The notes under the pieces were generated by a model. That model was not told where the DNA came from, did no database searches, and saw only the letters and a program-made list of their open reading frames with translations. Below, piece after piece: positions 34,150-42,616 of a stretch of 64,000 bases of DNA (the stretch's first letter is position 1; each line of letters begins with the position of its first letter). Location of the stretch: the NCBI RefSeq assembly GCF_014287675.1, contig NZ_JACOPQ010000011.1, forward strand, positions 1 to 64,000, read 5' to 3'. This stretch comes from Lawsonibacter faecis (GTDB lineage: Bacteria > Bacillota > Clostridia > Oscillospirales > Oscillospiraceae). The position numbers and the translations under genes were made by a program.

Positions 34150-35793
34150 ATGAAAAAAAGAACGCTTACCCTCTTGCTGGCCGTCGCCTGCGCCCTGTCC
34201 CTGGCGCTGGGCGGCTGCACCGCCGGGAAGCCAACCGACCCCACGCCCGGCGCTTCGGCACCCGGCACGGCGGACGGGACGTCCAGCCCCGCGCCCACCG
34301 GGAGCCAGAGCGCGGAGATTGACCAGACCCGCGAGATCGTCTTCGCCGCGTCCCGGGACCAGTGCCCCGGCGAGCAGGACGCCTACTACGCGTCCATGTC
34401 CCTGGGCGTGTGGGAGCCTCTGCTCACCAAGGACGCGTCCGGCAAGCCCGCTCCGGCCCTGGCCACCGCCTGGGAGCACAACGAGGACTCCACCGTCTGG
34501 ACCTTCCACCTGCGTGAGGGCGTGACCTTCTCCAACGGCACGCCCTTCAATGCAGACATCGTGCTGGCCAACTTCGACCGCATGAAGAAGGGCCCCTTCG
34601 AGTCCTCCTTCTACGGCATGAACATCGAGTCCATCTACCCCGGCCTCCTCTCCTACGAGAAGACCGACGACTACACCGTGGTGCTGACCTTCGAGGCCGG
34701 GCTGCCGCTCCAGGATTACACCATGGTCAACTACGGCTCCGCCATCTTTGAGCCCTCCTGCTTCGCCGAGGACGGCAATTTCGCCGGGTTCCCCATCGGC
34801 ACCGGCCCCTACACCGTGACCGAAAACGTACTGGGCCAGTACTGCGTGATTGAACGCAGCGACAGCTACTGGGGCACCCCCGGCATTGCCAAGACCTTCC
34901 GGTTCAAGGTCATCCCCGACGCCGAGACCCGCTACACCGCCCTCCGGGCCGGGGAGGTTCAGGGCCTGTGCGATCTGGGCGCCATCTCCCCCTCCCAGGC
35001 CGCCGAGATTGAGGGCGACAGCGCCTACACCGTCTCCGTGGGCGACTCCGGCATCACTCACTTCCTCAATGTAAACGGCGCGGCGTTCCCCTTTAACGAC
35101 GTGCGGATGCGCCAGGGCCTGTCCCTGCTCATCGACCGGCAGACCATCATCGACAGCTTTTACAACGGTTACGGACTTGCCGCCGGCGGCTTTTTGAGCT
35201 ATACCTCCCCCTTCTTCTCCGAGCAGAGCGTGCAGCACGACGCGGAGAAGGGGATGGACCTCATCCGTGAGGTGGTGGGGGACCAGCCGGTGGAGCTGAC
35301 GTTCCTGCTCCCCGGTGTGGACGCCAAGCGCTACCCCTACCAGGAGGAGGCCGAGTACATTCAGGCCCTGCTCGAAAACATCGAGGGCACCGATATCAAG
35401 GTCAATATCCAGATGATGGACTGGGGCCCCTGCAAGGATGAGATGAAGGCGGGTAACTACAACCTGTGCCTGAAAATCCAGGGCCTGCCCTCCGCCAACC
35501 CCTTCTCCCTGTTCAAGGGCTTCATGCGCACCGGCGGCGGCACCAATGTGAGTTACGGCCTGGGCTACAGCAACGAGCATGTGGACGCCCTCATCGACGA
35601 GGCCGCCGCGTCCCTGGACGTAAACCGGCTCATTGAGATCTACACCGAGCTCCAGGAGATCTCCGCCGCCGACTTCCCGAATATCCCCGTGCTCTACTCC
35701 CGGGAAGTGGTGGCCTGCTCCAGCGACATCACGGGCTACCAGGCCACCGTCTACGGCCTGACCGGCTTCACCCAGGTCTGCTGGGCGAAGTAA
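34150..35793 (+). CDS. ABC transporter substrate-binding lipoprotein (peptide/nickel family)
   Basis: A 547-residue lipoprotein, lipobox LGGC with Cys23, then a low-complexity Pro/Ser/Thr linker and a family 5 solute-binding domain (WTFHLREGVTFSNGTPFNADIV; IGTGPYTV; DVRMRQGLSLLIDRQTI). Family members bind peptides, nickel, haem or metallophores. Control by a cobalamin riboswitch makes cobalt, a cobalt chelate or a corrinoid-related compound the most likely ligand, but this is inference. ATG 34150 follows AAAGGAG. It is the first gene of a six-gene operon. Confidence 0.88.
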   Translation: MKKRTLTLLLAVACALSLALGGCTAGKPTDPTPGASAPGTADGTSSPAPTGSQSAEIDQTREIVFAASRDQCPGEQDAYYASMSLGVWEPLLTKDASGKPAPALATAWEHNEDSTVWTFHLREGVTFSNGTPFNADIVLANFDRMKKGPFESSFYGMNIESIYPGLLSYEKTDDYTVVLTFEAGLPLQDYTMVNYGSAIFEPSCFAEDGNFAGFPIGTGPYTVTENVLGQYCVIERSDSYWGTPGIAKTFRFKVIPDAETRYTALRAGEVQGLCDLGAISPSQAAEIEGDSAYTVSVGDSGITHFLNVNGAAFPFNDVRMRQGLSLLIDRQTIIDSFYNGYGLAAGGFLSYTSPFFSEQSVQHDAEKGMDLIREVVGDQPVELTFLLPGVDAKRYPYQEEAEYIQALLENIEGTDIKVNIQMMDWGPCKDEMKAGNYNLCLKIQGLPSANPFSLFKGFMRTGGGTNVSYGLGYSNEHVDALIDEAAASLDVNRLIEIYTELQEISAADFPNIPVLYSREVVACSSDITGYQATVYGLTGFTQVCWAK

Positions 35794-35802
35794 ATTCAAA
35801 TA

Positions 35803-35823
35803 CCCCCGCATCCGCTGCGGGGG
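35803..35823 (+). repeat. 8-bp GC hairpin just after the binding-protein gene
   Basis: CCCCCGCA/TGCGGGGG with loop TCCGC, ten bases after the stop codon. It has no T-run and may protect the upstream transcript end. Confidence 0.55.
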
Positions 35824-35887
35824 CGCGACCCTGACCGCCGCGGCTGGGGCCGGACTCCGATTTTAAATTCCGCAGAAGGCGGAGACC

Positions 35888-35930
35888 CAGAGAGGGGACG
35901 TCCCCGCGCCGCGGGGACGTCCCCTCTCTG
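35888..35930 (+). repeat. Perfect 20-bp inverted repeat between binding protein and permease genes
   Basis: Left arm 35888-35907, loop GCC, right arm 35911-35930, all 20 pairs matched. It lies inside the operon, 24 bp before the permease start, without a T-run. It could lower permease expression relative to the binding protein or protect the binding-protein mRNA from 3' decay. Confidence 0.7.
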
Positions 35931-35953
35931 AAATGATTCCGGGGAGTCGGTAG

Positions 35954-36910
35954 ATGATGGCTATTGTAAAGTATATCGCAAAACGGCTGCTGGTTCTCAT
36001 CCCGGTGCTGCTGGGCATCACGCTGGCGGCGTTTCTGCTGGGACGCATCGCCCCCGGCGACCCGGTGGACGACGCGCTGTTTCGCATCGGTATCGAGTTC
36101 CCCACGGAAGGAGACCGCGCAGAGATGCGCGCCAGGCTGGGGCTGGACCAGCCGCTGCCGGCGCAGTATTTCAGCTGGCTGGGCAGAGCCCTCCAGGGCG
36201 ATCTGGGCCGCTCCTACATCGGCAACCGGGATATCGCCCAGGAGCTGGCCAGGCGGCTGCCCCTCACGCTGAAGGTCTCCCTGTCGGCCCTGGCGGTGGC
36301 TGTCCTTTTCGGCGTGGGCGGCGGCGTGGTGATGGCCGCCTGCCACGGGACCTGGGTGGACACGGTTTTAAAGTCCGTCTCCACGCTGCTGCTGTCCATT
36401 CCCGGCTTCTGGCTGGCACTCTTTCTCATCACGGTCTTCGCGGAATGGCTGGGCTGGCTGCCCACCAGCGGACTGGACCGGGGACTTGCCTCTATGATCC
36501 TTCCGGCCGCCGCCCTGGCGGCGGCCAACGTGGGCTCCACCTCCCGCATTACCCGGGGCAATATCCTCGCGGAGCTGGGGGAGCAGTACATCGTGGTGGC
36601 CAACGCCAAGGGTCTTCCCCAGAAGGCTGTGATGATCGGCCACGCCTTTCGCAACTCCCTGGTGCCCATCATCACCCTCATCGGCAATTACTTTGGGGGC
36701 ATCCTGGGCGGAAGCACCATTATCGAGAGCATCTTCGCCATCCCGGGGCTGGGCAGCTATGTGCTCAGCGCCATCCAAAACCGGGACTATCCCGTTATCC
36801 AGGGGTATGTGCTCATCACGGGCACCACCTTTGTGCTCATTACGCTGGCGATTGATCTGCTCTACATCGCGGTCAATCCGAAAATACGCGTTCAGGGGGG
36901 AGCCGCATGA
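35954..36910 (+). CDS. ABC transporter permease (peptide/nickel family), first subunit
   Basis: A 318-residue inner-membrane permease of the DppB/NikB type. The N-terminal helix KYIAKRLLVLIPVLLGITLAAFLLGRIAPGDP is diagnostic, and the EAA loop for ATPase contact is present around YIVVANAKGLPQKAVMIGHAFRNSLVP. It has six membrane helices. ATG 35954 (or 35957) follows GGGGAG. It overlaps the second permease gene by 4 bp. Confidence 0.93.
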   Translation: MMAIVKYIAKRLLVLIPVLLGITLAAFLLGRIAPGDPVDDALFRIGIEFPTEGDRAEMRARLGLDQPLPAQYFSWLGRALQGDLGRSYIGNRDIAQELARRLPLTLKVSLSALAVAVLFGVGGGVVMAACHGTWVDTVLKSVSTLLLSIPGFWLALFLITVFAEWLGWLPTSGLDRGLASMILPAAALAAANVGSTSRITRGNILAELGEQYIVVANAKGLPQKAVMIGHAFRNSLVPIITLIGNYFGGILGGSTIIESIFAIPGLGSYVLSAIQNRDYPVIQGYVLITGTTFVLITLAIDLLYIAVNPKIRVQGGAA

Positions 36911-37743
36911 CGCTGCGCAGAAAGCAGAATATCAAGCTGGCCGTCGTGTGCACGATACTGCTGTTGATTGTGCTGATGACCGTCCTCGCCCCCTGGCTGG
37001 CCCCCTACAGCCCCACCCAGATCGACATGGGAAACCGCCTGGCCGACCCCTGCTGGGCCCATCCGCTGGGGACCGACGCACTGGGGCGGGATGTGCTCAG
37101 CCGCATTATTTTCGGCGGGCGGGCGTCCCTCCTGCTGGCGGTGGCCGCCACCTGCTGCTCCATGGGGGTGGGGCTGGTGGCCGGCGTGGCCGCAGGGTAC
37201 TGCGAGGGCGCGGTGGACGCGGTCATCACCGGCGTCTCCAACATCTTTCAGGGACTGCCTGGCATGGTGATGATGATTGCACTGGTGGGGATTCTGGGGT
37301 CCAACACACGGAGCATTGTGCTGGCTCTGGTCATGACATCCTGGGTCGGCTTTTCCCGGCTGGTGCGGGGCGAGGTGCTGAAGGTGAAAAACGAGATGTA
37401 CATTGAGGGGATGCGCTGCCTGGGCGCGGGCCATCTGCGTATCATCCTCCGGCACGTCCTGCCCAATATCCGCACCAACATTATCATTCTGTTCACTACC
37501 CGGGTGGGGCGGGTTGTGCTGTCGGTGGCGGGCCTGAGCTACCTGGGCCTGGGCATTCAGCCTCCCACCCCGGACTGGGGCGAGATGATCAGCGGCAGCG
37601 CCCGGCGGTATTTCCGCAGCGCGCCCCATCTTCTGTGGGCGCCGGGGCTGTGCATCATTCTGCTCACCATGTCCATCAACATTCTGGGCGACCTGCTGCG
37701 GGACCGGCTGGACGTGAAGCAGGACTCGGTAAAGGAGCTGTGA
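36907..37743 (+). CDS. ABC transporter permease (peptide/nickel family), second subunit
   Basis: A 278-residue permease of the DppC/NikC type. HPLGTDALGRDVLSRIIFGGRASLLLAV and the EAA loop (MYIEGMRCLGAGHLRIILRHVLPN) are typical. The C-terminus SYLGLGIQPPTPDWGEMI is conserved in this family. The start codon overlaps the preceding stop (ATGA), so the pair is translationally coupled; the first ATPase gene follows after 2 bp. Confidence 0.94.
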   Translation: MTLRRKQNIKLAVVCTILLLIVLMTVLAPWLAPYSPTQIDMGNRLADPCWAHPLGTDALGRDVLSRIIFGGRASLLLAVAATCCSMGVGLVAGVAAGYCEGAVDAVITGVSNIFQGLPGMVMMIALVGILGSNTRSIVLALVMTSWVGFSRLVRGEVLKVKNEMYIEGMRCLGAGHLRIILRHVLPNIRTNIIILFTTRVGRVVLSVAGLSYLGLGIQPPTPDWGEMISGSARRYFRSAPHLLWAPGLCIILLTMSINILGDLLRDRLDVKQDSVKEL

Positions 37744-37745
37744 GC

Positions 37746-38690
37746 ATGGCGGTACCCAATATTGAAATCCGCAACCTCTCCGTCTGCTTTGAGACCGCCC
37801 AGGGGCCGGCCTGCGCCGTCAACGGCCTCTCCACCACGTTCCGCGCGGGGCGCATCTCCGGGGTCATCGGGGAGAGCGGCAGCGGCAAGAGCGTGATGGG
37901 CATGTCCCTGCTGCGCCTGCTGCCCAACACCGCCAAGGTCACGGGGGAGTGCTTTTTCGGAGCGCAGGAGCTTTTAACTCTGCCCCTGCGGGAGCTGCGC
38001 AAGCTCCGGGGCGCGTCCATCGGACTCATCCCCCAGAACCCCAACGCCTCCCTGGACCCGGTGATGAAGATCAAAAAGCAGATCACCGAGGCCATCACCA
38101 CCCATGGCAGGCTGGGGAAAAGGGCGGCGGAGGCAGAGGCGGCCGAGCTGCTGCGACAGTTCGGGTTTGATCAGCCGCAGTCTATTCTGGGGCAGTACTC
38201 CTTTCAGATGAGCGGCGGCATGAACCAGCGGCTGGTGTCCGCCCTGGGCCTGGCGTGCCGCCCCGGCTGGGTGATTGCCGACGAGCCCACCAAGGGCCTT
38301 GACGCGGTGCTGCGCAACCAGGTCTACACCGTGCTGCGGCAGATCTATACGCAGCACCACAGCAGCATGATCGTCATCACCCACGACCTCCACCTGGCGC
38401 GGCAGCTCTGCGACGATATCCGGGTGCTCTACATGGGGCAGCTTATCGAGCAGGACACCGCCGGGGAGGTCATGGAGCGGCCCAGGCACCCCTATACCGC
38501 GGGGCTGATCCACTCCCTGCCCAGCAGGGGTATGACGCCCATCCCGGCGCCGGACCCGGCGCGGCTGAGCCACCGGGGCTGTCCCTTCTACCCGCGCTGC
38601 TCCAAGGCAATGGAGCGCTGCGGGCGGGAGGCGCCGGGGGACTTCGAGCTGCCTGACGGCGGGAAGGTGAGGTGCTTTCTCTATGCCTGA
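37746..38690 (+). CDS. ABC transporter ATPase (DppD/NikD type)
   Basis: A 314-residue ATPase. Walker A GESGSGKS is at residues 42-49, the Q-loop in IGLIPQNPNASLDP, signature MSGGMNQR, Walker B WVIADEPTKGLD and the switch His in VITHDL. The C-terminal oligopeptide-transporter motif with cysteines (GCPFYPRCSKAMERC) is present. ATG 37746 is chosen because it follows the permease stop directly; an upstream in-frame ATG lies inside the permease gene. It overlaps the next ATPase gene by 8 bp. Confidence 0.93.
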   Translation: MAVPNIEIRNLSVCFETAQGPACAVNGLSTTFRAGRISGVIGESGSGKSVMGMSLLRLLPNTAKVTGECFFGAQELLTLPLRELRKLRGASIGLIPQNPNASLDPVMKIKKQITEAITTHGRLGKRAAEAEAAELLRQFGFDQPQSILGQYSFQMSGGMNQRLVSALGLACRPGWVIADEPTKGLDAVLRNQVYTVLRQIYTQHHSSMIVITHDLHLARQLCDDIRVLYMGQLIEQDTAGEVMERPRHPYTAGLIHSLPSRGMTPIPAPDPARLSHRGCPFYPRCSKAMERCGREAPGDFELPDGGKVRCFLYA

Positions 38691-39492
38691 CGTACTGGAG
38701 CTGCGGGACGTGTGCCGGGACTTCTCCCACGGCGTGTTCCGGGCCCGCACCGTCCACGCGGTGGACCACGTGAGCTTCTCCCTGGAGCGGGGAAAGACCT
38801 TCGGTCTGGTGGGCAACAGCGGCTGCGGCAAGACCACCCTCTCCAGAATGATCACCCGGCTCATCCGGCCCACCTCCGGACAGATCCTGTTCGAGGGGGA
38901 GGACATCGCCGCGCTGGGCCGGGGGGCGGGCAAGGCGTACCACCGGCGGGTGCAGATGATCTTCCAAAACCCCGAGGCGTCCCTGGACCCCACCATGAAG
39001 GTCCGGGACAGTCTGCTGGAGGCCATGGAGATCCACAGCCTGGGAGAGAACCGGGAGGCCCGGATGGAGAAAATTCAGCGCACACTGAAGCAGGTGGGCG
39101 TCCCCGAGCACCTCCTCTCGCGCTACCCCCACCAGGTCAGCGGGGGAGAGGGGCAGCGGCTGGTCATCTGCCGGGCGCTCCTGCTGGAGCCGGAGGTGCT
39201 GCTGCTGGACGAGCCCACCTCCATGCTGGACGTGTCGGTCCAGGCCCACATTATGAACATTCTGAGGGATTTGCAGCGGGAGCTGGGGCTCACCTACCTC
39301 TACATCACCCACGACATTGAGCTGCTGGGCTGGATCAGCCACGCCATCGGCGTGATGCAGCGGGGCAAGCTGGTGGAGACGGGCAGCCGGGACCAGGTGA
39401 TGGAGGCTCCCCGCCACCCATATACAAAGGAGCTGTTCCACTCCTATTCGCACTGGGAGCAGCCGCCCGTATCAAAAAGGAGAAGCCTATGA
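38683..39492 (+). CDS. ABC transporter ATPase (DppF/NikE type)
   Basis: A 269-residue ATPase. Walker A GNSGCGKTT, Q-loop MIFQNPEASLDP, signature VSGGEGQR, Walker B VLLLDEPTSMLD and switch His in YITHDIE are all present. It lacks the C-terminal cysteine block of its partner. It pairs with the preceding ATPase to energise the importer. The start overlaps the upstream gene and the stop overlaps the methyltransferase gene by 4 bp. Confidence 0.93.
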   Translation: MPDVLELRDVCRDFSHGVFRARTVHAVDHVSFSLERGKTFGLVGNSGCGKTTLSRMITRLIRPTSGQILFEGEDIAALGRGAGKAYHRRVQMIFQNPEASLDPTMKVRDSLLEAMEIHSLGENREARMEKIQRTLKQVGVPEHLLSRYPHQVSGGEGQRLVICRALLLEPEVLLLDEPTSMLDVSVQAHIMNILRDLQRELGLTYLYITHDIELLGWISHAIGVMQRGKLVETGSRDQVMEAPRHPYTKELFHSYSHWEQPPVSKRRSL

Positions 39493-40328
39493 GAGAGCGC
39501 GTCAAGCTGCCCGACTTCAACCGCCTCTGGGCAAACCGGGTGGAAAGGAGCACATCCCCCCGCATGGCCGACGACGAGACCGAGCGGGAGTTCTGGAGGA
39601 CCTTCATGGGCCGCAAGAGCGGCTACGCGCCGGACACCTCCTCCCGGCGCGTCCTGGAGCGGCTCCTGCCCGTCTTTCGGGAGCACGCCGTGGAGACCGC
39701 TCTGGAGCTGGGTCCCGGCTGGGGCAACTATACCCTGGATTTGGCCCGGCTCTGCCGTGAGGTGGCCTGTGTGGATATTTCCCGGGATGTGCTGGACTTC
39801 ATCCTCCGGATCGGGGAGGAGCAGGGCTGTCGCAATATCCGCACTTTCCATGAGAAGTGGGAGGACTTTGTACCCGGGCGCACCTACGACCTGGTGTTTG
39901 GGTACAACTGCTTCTACCGTCAGGCGGATTTGGCCGGCTGCTTCGCCCGGATGGACGCGGCTGCGGGCAAGCTGTGCGTGGCGGGGATGAACACCGGACT
40001 GGCGCCGGCCTGGGTCCGGGAGCTGGATGCCGCCGGGGGACGGGTCTCCTGGGAGTGGAAGGACTATATCTATTTTGTGGGCGTCCTCTACCAGATGGGG
40101 ATTGACGCCAACGTCGTTATTCTGCCCTTTGAAAAAGAGCTCTGCTACCCGGACGCCGACGCCCTGGTCCGGGGGGAGTGCGCCCGCTGCGCGCCCGACT
40201 GTGTGGACCCGGAGACCGCCCGTGAAATCCTGTGCCGCCACTTCACCCGGGGACCCGACGGCTGCTGGCGGGCAGCCGCAGCCTACCGCAGCGGCGTGGT
40301 ATGGTGGACCCCCGCGGCCCGAGGCTGA
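39489..40328 (+). CDS. Class I SAM-dependent methyltransferase
   Basis: A 279-residue methyltransferase. Motif I is ALELGPGWGNYTLDLA and motif II VACVDISRDVLDF; the acceptor domain is not recognisable. It overlaps the ABC ATPase gene by 4 bp, so it belongs to the B12-controlled importer operon. The combination suggests modification of the imported compound (a corrinoid precursor, metallophore or metal chelate), but nothing in the sequence fixes the substrate. Confidence 0.8.
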   Translation: MRERVKLPDFNRLWANRVERSTSPRMADDETEREFWRTFMGRKSGYAPDTSSRRVLERLLPVFREHAVETALELGPGWGNYTLDLARLCREVACVDISRDVLDFILRIGEEQGCRNIRTFHEKWEDFVPGRTYDLVFGYNCFYRQADLAGCFARMDAAAGKLCVAGMNTGLAPAWVRELDAAGGRVSWEWKDYIYFVGVLYQMGIDANVVILPFEKELCYPDADALVRGECARCAPDCVDPETAREILCRHFTRGPDGCWRAAAAYRSGVVWWTPAARG

Positions 40329-40389
40329 CCCTTAATAAGGGAGCGTCTTTAACGAAGGGCTGAGGTGACCGGGCTTCCCGTGTTTCCGC

Positions 40390-41262
40390 TCATAGAGAGA
40401 CCCCGATTTCCTCTAAAACCGCCGCCAGGCTGCGTGTGAGTACCTTGCTTTTATGGCGGACGGCCAGCACCTCATTTTCAAGGGATATGCCCTCCAGCGC
40501 CACAACACGCAGCTGTCCCCGGCCGACCGGCTCCGACAGCAGCAGGTCCGGCAGCACAGTAACCCCCAGGCCGGCCGCGGCGGCAGAGATCAGCGCCGCG
40601 GAATTGACGCTCTCCCACACGGGCCGGGCCGTCTGGTTCGCCAGGTACAGTGCGCTGTCCAACCTGTCGCGGATCGCGCTGCCGGTCTCGCGCAGCAGCA
40701 GGGGAAGGGCGCACAGCTCCTGGGGCGTCAAGGCCCGTGCAGGCAGCTGAAAATCCGGTGCGCAGGCGGCCCACAGCCGGTAGGAGCCAAAGGCCGCGCT
40801 GAGGAATGCCCCCGCAGGCTCGGCCCCCTCAATCAGGGCCAGGTCCGCGTCCCCCCTCCGCATCAGTCCGATGGCCCGGGCCGCGCTGACCACCCGCACC
40901 TGTATCTGGAGGTCCGGCAGCCGGAGCCGCAGGCTGCGCAGGATTTTGGGCAGCCAGAAGGAGGCGATGGTGATGCTGGACACCAGCTTGACAGGCGCGC
41001 GCTCCTCAAGGCGGTCCATACGGGCCTCCAAATCGCGGAAGGAGGTCAGGACCCCCTGGGACTCCTCCAGCAGCAGGGCGCCGCCGGGGGTCAGGCGCAC
41101 CCCTCTGGGCAGGCGGTCGAACAGCGCGGTCCCCGCCTGCCGTTCCAGCTCGGCGACGGCGTGAGAGACCGCCGACTGGGTGAGATAGAGCTTTTGCGCC
41201 GCGCCGGTGAAGGTCCCGGTCTGTGCGACGGCCTCCAGTATCTCCAAATGCCGCAGGTTCAT
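40390..41262 (-). CDS. LysR-family transcriptional regulator
   Basis: A 290-residue regulator. The winged helix-turn-helix is at the N-terminus (LEILEAVAQTGTFTGAAQKLYLTQSAVSHAVAELE), and the effector-binding domain begins near residue 90 (KLVSSITIASFWLPKIL). ATG 41262 is preferred over 41280 because AGGAG lies eight bases upstream and the protein then begins MNLRHLEILEAV. It is divergent from the chromate transporter pair, and a palindrome in the shared promoter region is its likely operator. Confidence 0.92.
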   Translation of the reverse strand: MNLRHLEILEAVAQTGTFTGAAQKLYLTQSAVSHAVAELERQAGTALFDRLPRGVRLTPGGALLLEESQGVLTSFRDLEARMDRLEERAPVKLVSSITIASFWLPKILRSLRLRLPDLQIQVRVVSAARAIGLMRRGDADLALIEGAEPAGAFLSAAFGSYRLWAACAPDFQLPARALTPQELCALPLLLRETGSAIRDRLDSALYLANQTARPVWESVNSAALISAAAAGLGVTVLPDLLLSEPVGRGQLRVVALEGISLENEVLAVRHKSKVLTRSLAAVLEEIGVSL

Positions 41263-41297
41263 CTTCCACGCTCCTGACATGAATTATATTAATGGAT

Positions 41298-41315
41298 ATG
41301 ATGTGATTATATCAT
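41298..41315. promoter_or_regulatory. Candidate LysR operator
   Basis: ATGATGTGATTATATCAT, arms ATGAT/ATCAT, lies directly upstream of the -35 box of the transporter promoter and 36 bp from the regulator's start. Confidence 0.55.
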
Positions 41316-41344
41316 TTTACAGATTGGTAATCCAGCCATATAAT
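41316..41344 (+). promoter_or_regulatory. Promoter of the chromate transporter pair
   Basis: TTTACA (41316-41321), 17-bp spacer, TATAAT (41339-41344), 29 bases before the TTG start. Confidence 0.82.
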
Positions 41345-41372
41345 TGATAGGGAATGGAAAGGAAGTGCGTCT

Positions 41373-41933
41373 TTGGAATCTAAAAAGCCCTATCTCTGGC
41401 TGCTGGGCATCAACCTGTTCATCAGCACCTTCACGTTTGGCGGCGGTTATGTGGTCGTGCCCATGATCCGCCGCTATTTTGTGGAGCAGAAGCGGTATTT
41501 CACAGAGGACGAATTGGTGAGTATGGCCGCTGTGGCCCAGTCGACGCCGGGCGCCATCGCCATCAATTTGTCCGCGCTGGCCGGATACCGGGTGGCGGGG
41601 GTCGGCGGCGCGGCGGTGAGCTGCGCCGCCGCCGTACTGCCGCCCCTGGTCATCCTGGGATTTGTCTCCGCCTTTTATGCGGCCTTTGCGGCCAATGCGG
41701 TCATTGCCGCGGTATTGAAGGGGATGCAGGCTGGGGTGGCGGCGCTGATTGTGGACCTCGTCATCGATATGTGCGGCATGATTTTGAAAGAGCGCTCGCC
41801 CCTGCTGACAGCCATGATCCCGTGCGCCTTTTTCGCCAGCTTCGTGCTGGACGTCAACGTGGCGCTGATTTTGGCGGTGTGCTGCCTGCTGTGCGCGGGC
41901 CGGGTATTATTCGGGAGGAGGATGAATCGGTGA
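41373..41933 (+). CDS. Chromate transporter, short-chain subunit 1
   Basis: A 186-residue CHR-family half protein. LFISTFTFGGGYVVVPMI and the AQSTPGAIAINLSALAGYR block are diagnostic, with about five to six membrane helices. Start is TTG 41373 with AGGAAG seven bases upstream. Short CHR proteins work as pairs; the second half overlaps by 4 bp. Family members export chromate, but in anaerobic gut bacteria the natural anion may differ. Confidence 0.9.
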   Translation: MESKKPYLWLLGINLFISTFTFGGGYVVVPMIRRYFVEQKRYFTEDELVSMAAVAQSTPGAIAINLSALAGYRVAGVGGAAVSCAAAVLPPLVILGFVSAFYAAFAANAVIAAVLKGMQAGVAALIVDLVIDMCGMILKERSPLLTAMIPCAFFASFVLDVNVALILAVCCLLCAGRVLFGRRMNR

Positions 41934-42499
41934 GCGCGGTATGGAGCCTTTTTACGACGTTTCTGCAAATCGGCCTGCTCAGTATCGGCGGCGGGTACGC
42001 CATCATCCCGCTGATTCAGGAGCAGGTGGTGGAGCGCGCCGGGTGGGTGAGTGAGAAGGTATTCACCGATATCATCACGATCTCCCAGATGACGCCGGGG
42101 CCGCTGGCGGTCAATACGTCCACCTTTGTGGGCCTTCAAATCGCAGGCGTGCCGGGCGCTGTGGCCGCGACGGTGGGCTGCGTGCTGTGCGGGGTGGCGC
42201 TCTCGTTGGCGCTGTATCGCTTCTTCAACCGGCACCGGGAGTCGGCGTATGTGTTTGAGGTGCTGGGCGGCTTGAAGGCGGCGTCGCTGGGCCTGATTGT
42301 CTCGGCGGCGGCCACCATCTTACTGCTCGCCTTTTTCGGCACGGGCGCCCCCACACTTGAGGCCGCGCCGGATTGGGCCGCGCTGGCGGTGTTTGCCGCG
42401 TCCCTGTTCGCACTGCGCAAATGGAAGGTGAATCCCGTTTTGCTGATGGTCGTCACCGGCGGGCTGGGGGTGCTGGTCTATCTGCGGCCCCTCCCGTGA
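41930..42499 (+). CDS. Chromate transporter, short-chain subunit 2
   Basis: A 189-residue partner of the previous protein. LFTTFLQIGLLSIGGGYAIIPLIQ and ISQMTPGPLAVNTSTFVG are the CHR family blocks in the second half. GTG 41930 overlaps the previous stop (GTGA) with GGGAGGAGG upstream, so the two are translationally coupled and probably make a heterodimer. Confidence 0.9.
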   Translation: MSAVWSLFTTFLQIGLLSIGGGYAIIPLIQEQVVERAGWVSEKVFTDIITISQMTPGPLAVNTSTFVGLQIAGVPGAVAATVGCVLCGVALSLALYRFFNRHRESAYVFEVLGGLKAASLGLIVSAAATILLLAFFGTGAPTLEAAPDWAALAVFAASLFALRKWKVNPVLLMVVTGGLGVLVYLRPLP

Positions 42500-42541
42500 C
42501 GGGCCGCGGTAATTCCATGGGACCTTTGCGAGGGGGAGGGA

Positions 42542-42570
42542 TTGATCCCCGGGCCGAGGTATCGTACAAT
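42542..42570 (+). promoter_or_regulatory. Likely promoter of the DUF2284-CYTH gene
   Basis: TTGATC (42542-42547), 17-bp spacer, TACAAT (42565-42570), about 47 bases before the ATG. Confidence 0.6.
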
Positions 42571-42616
42571 AGATACCATGTAGTAAAAAGTTTCAAAGGA
42601 AACGGGGGCGCTGAAT

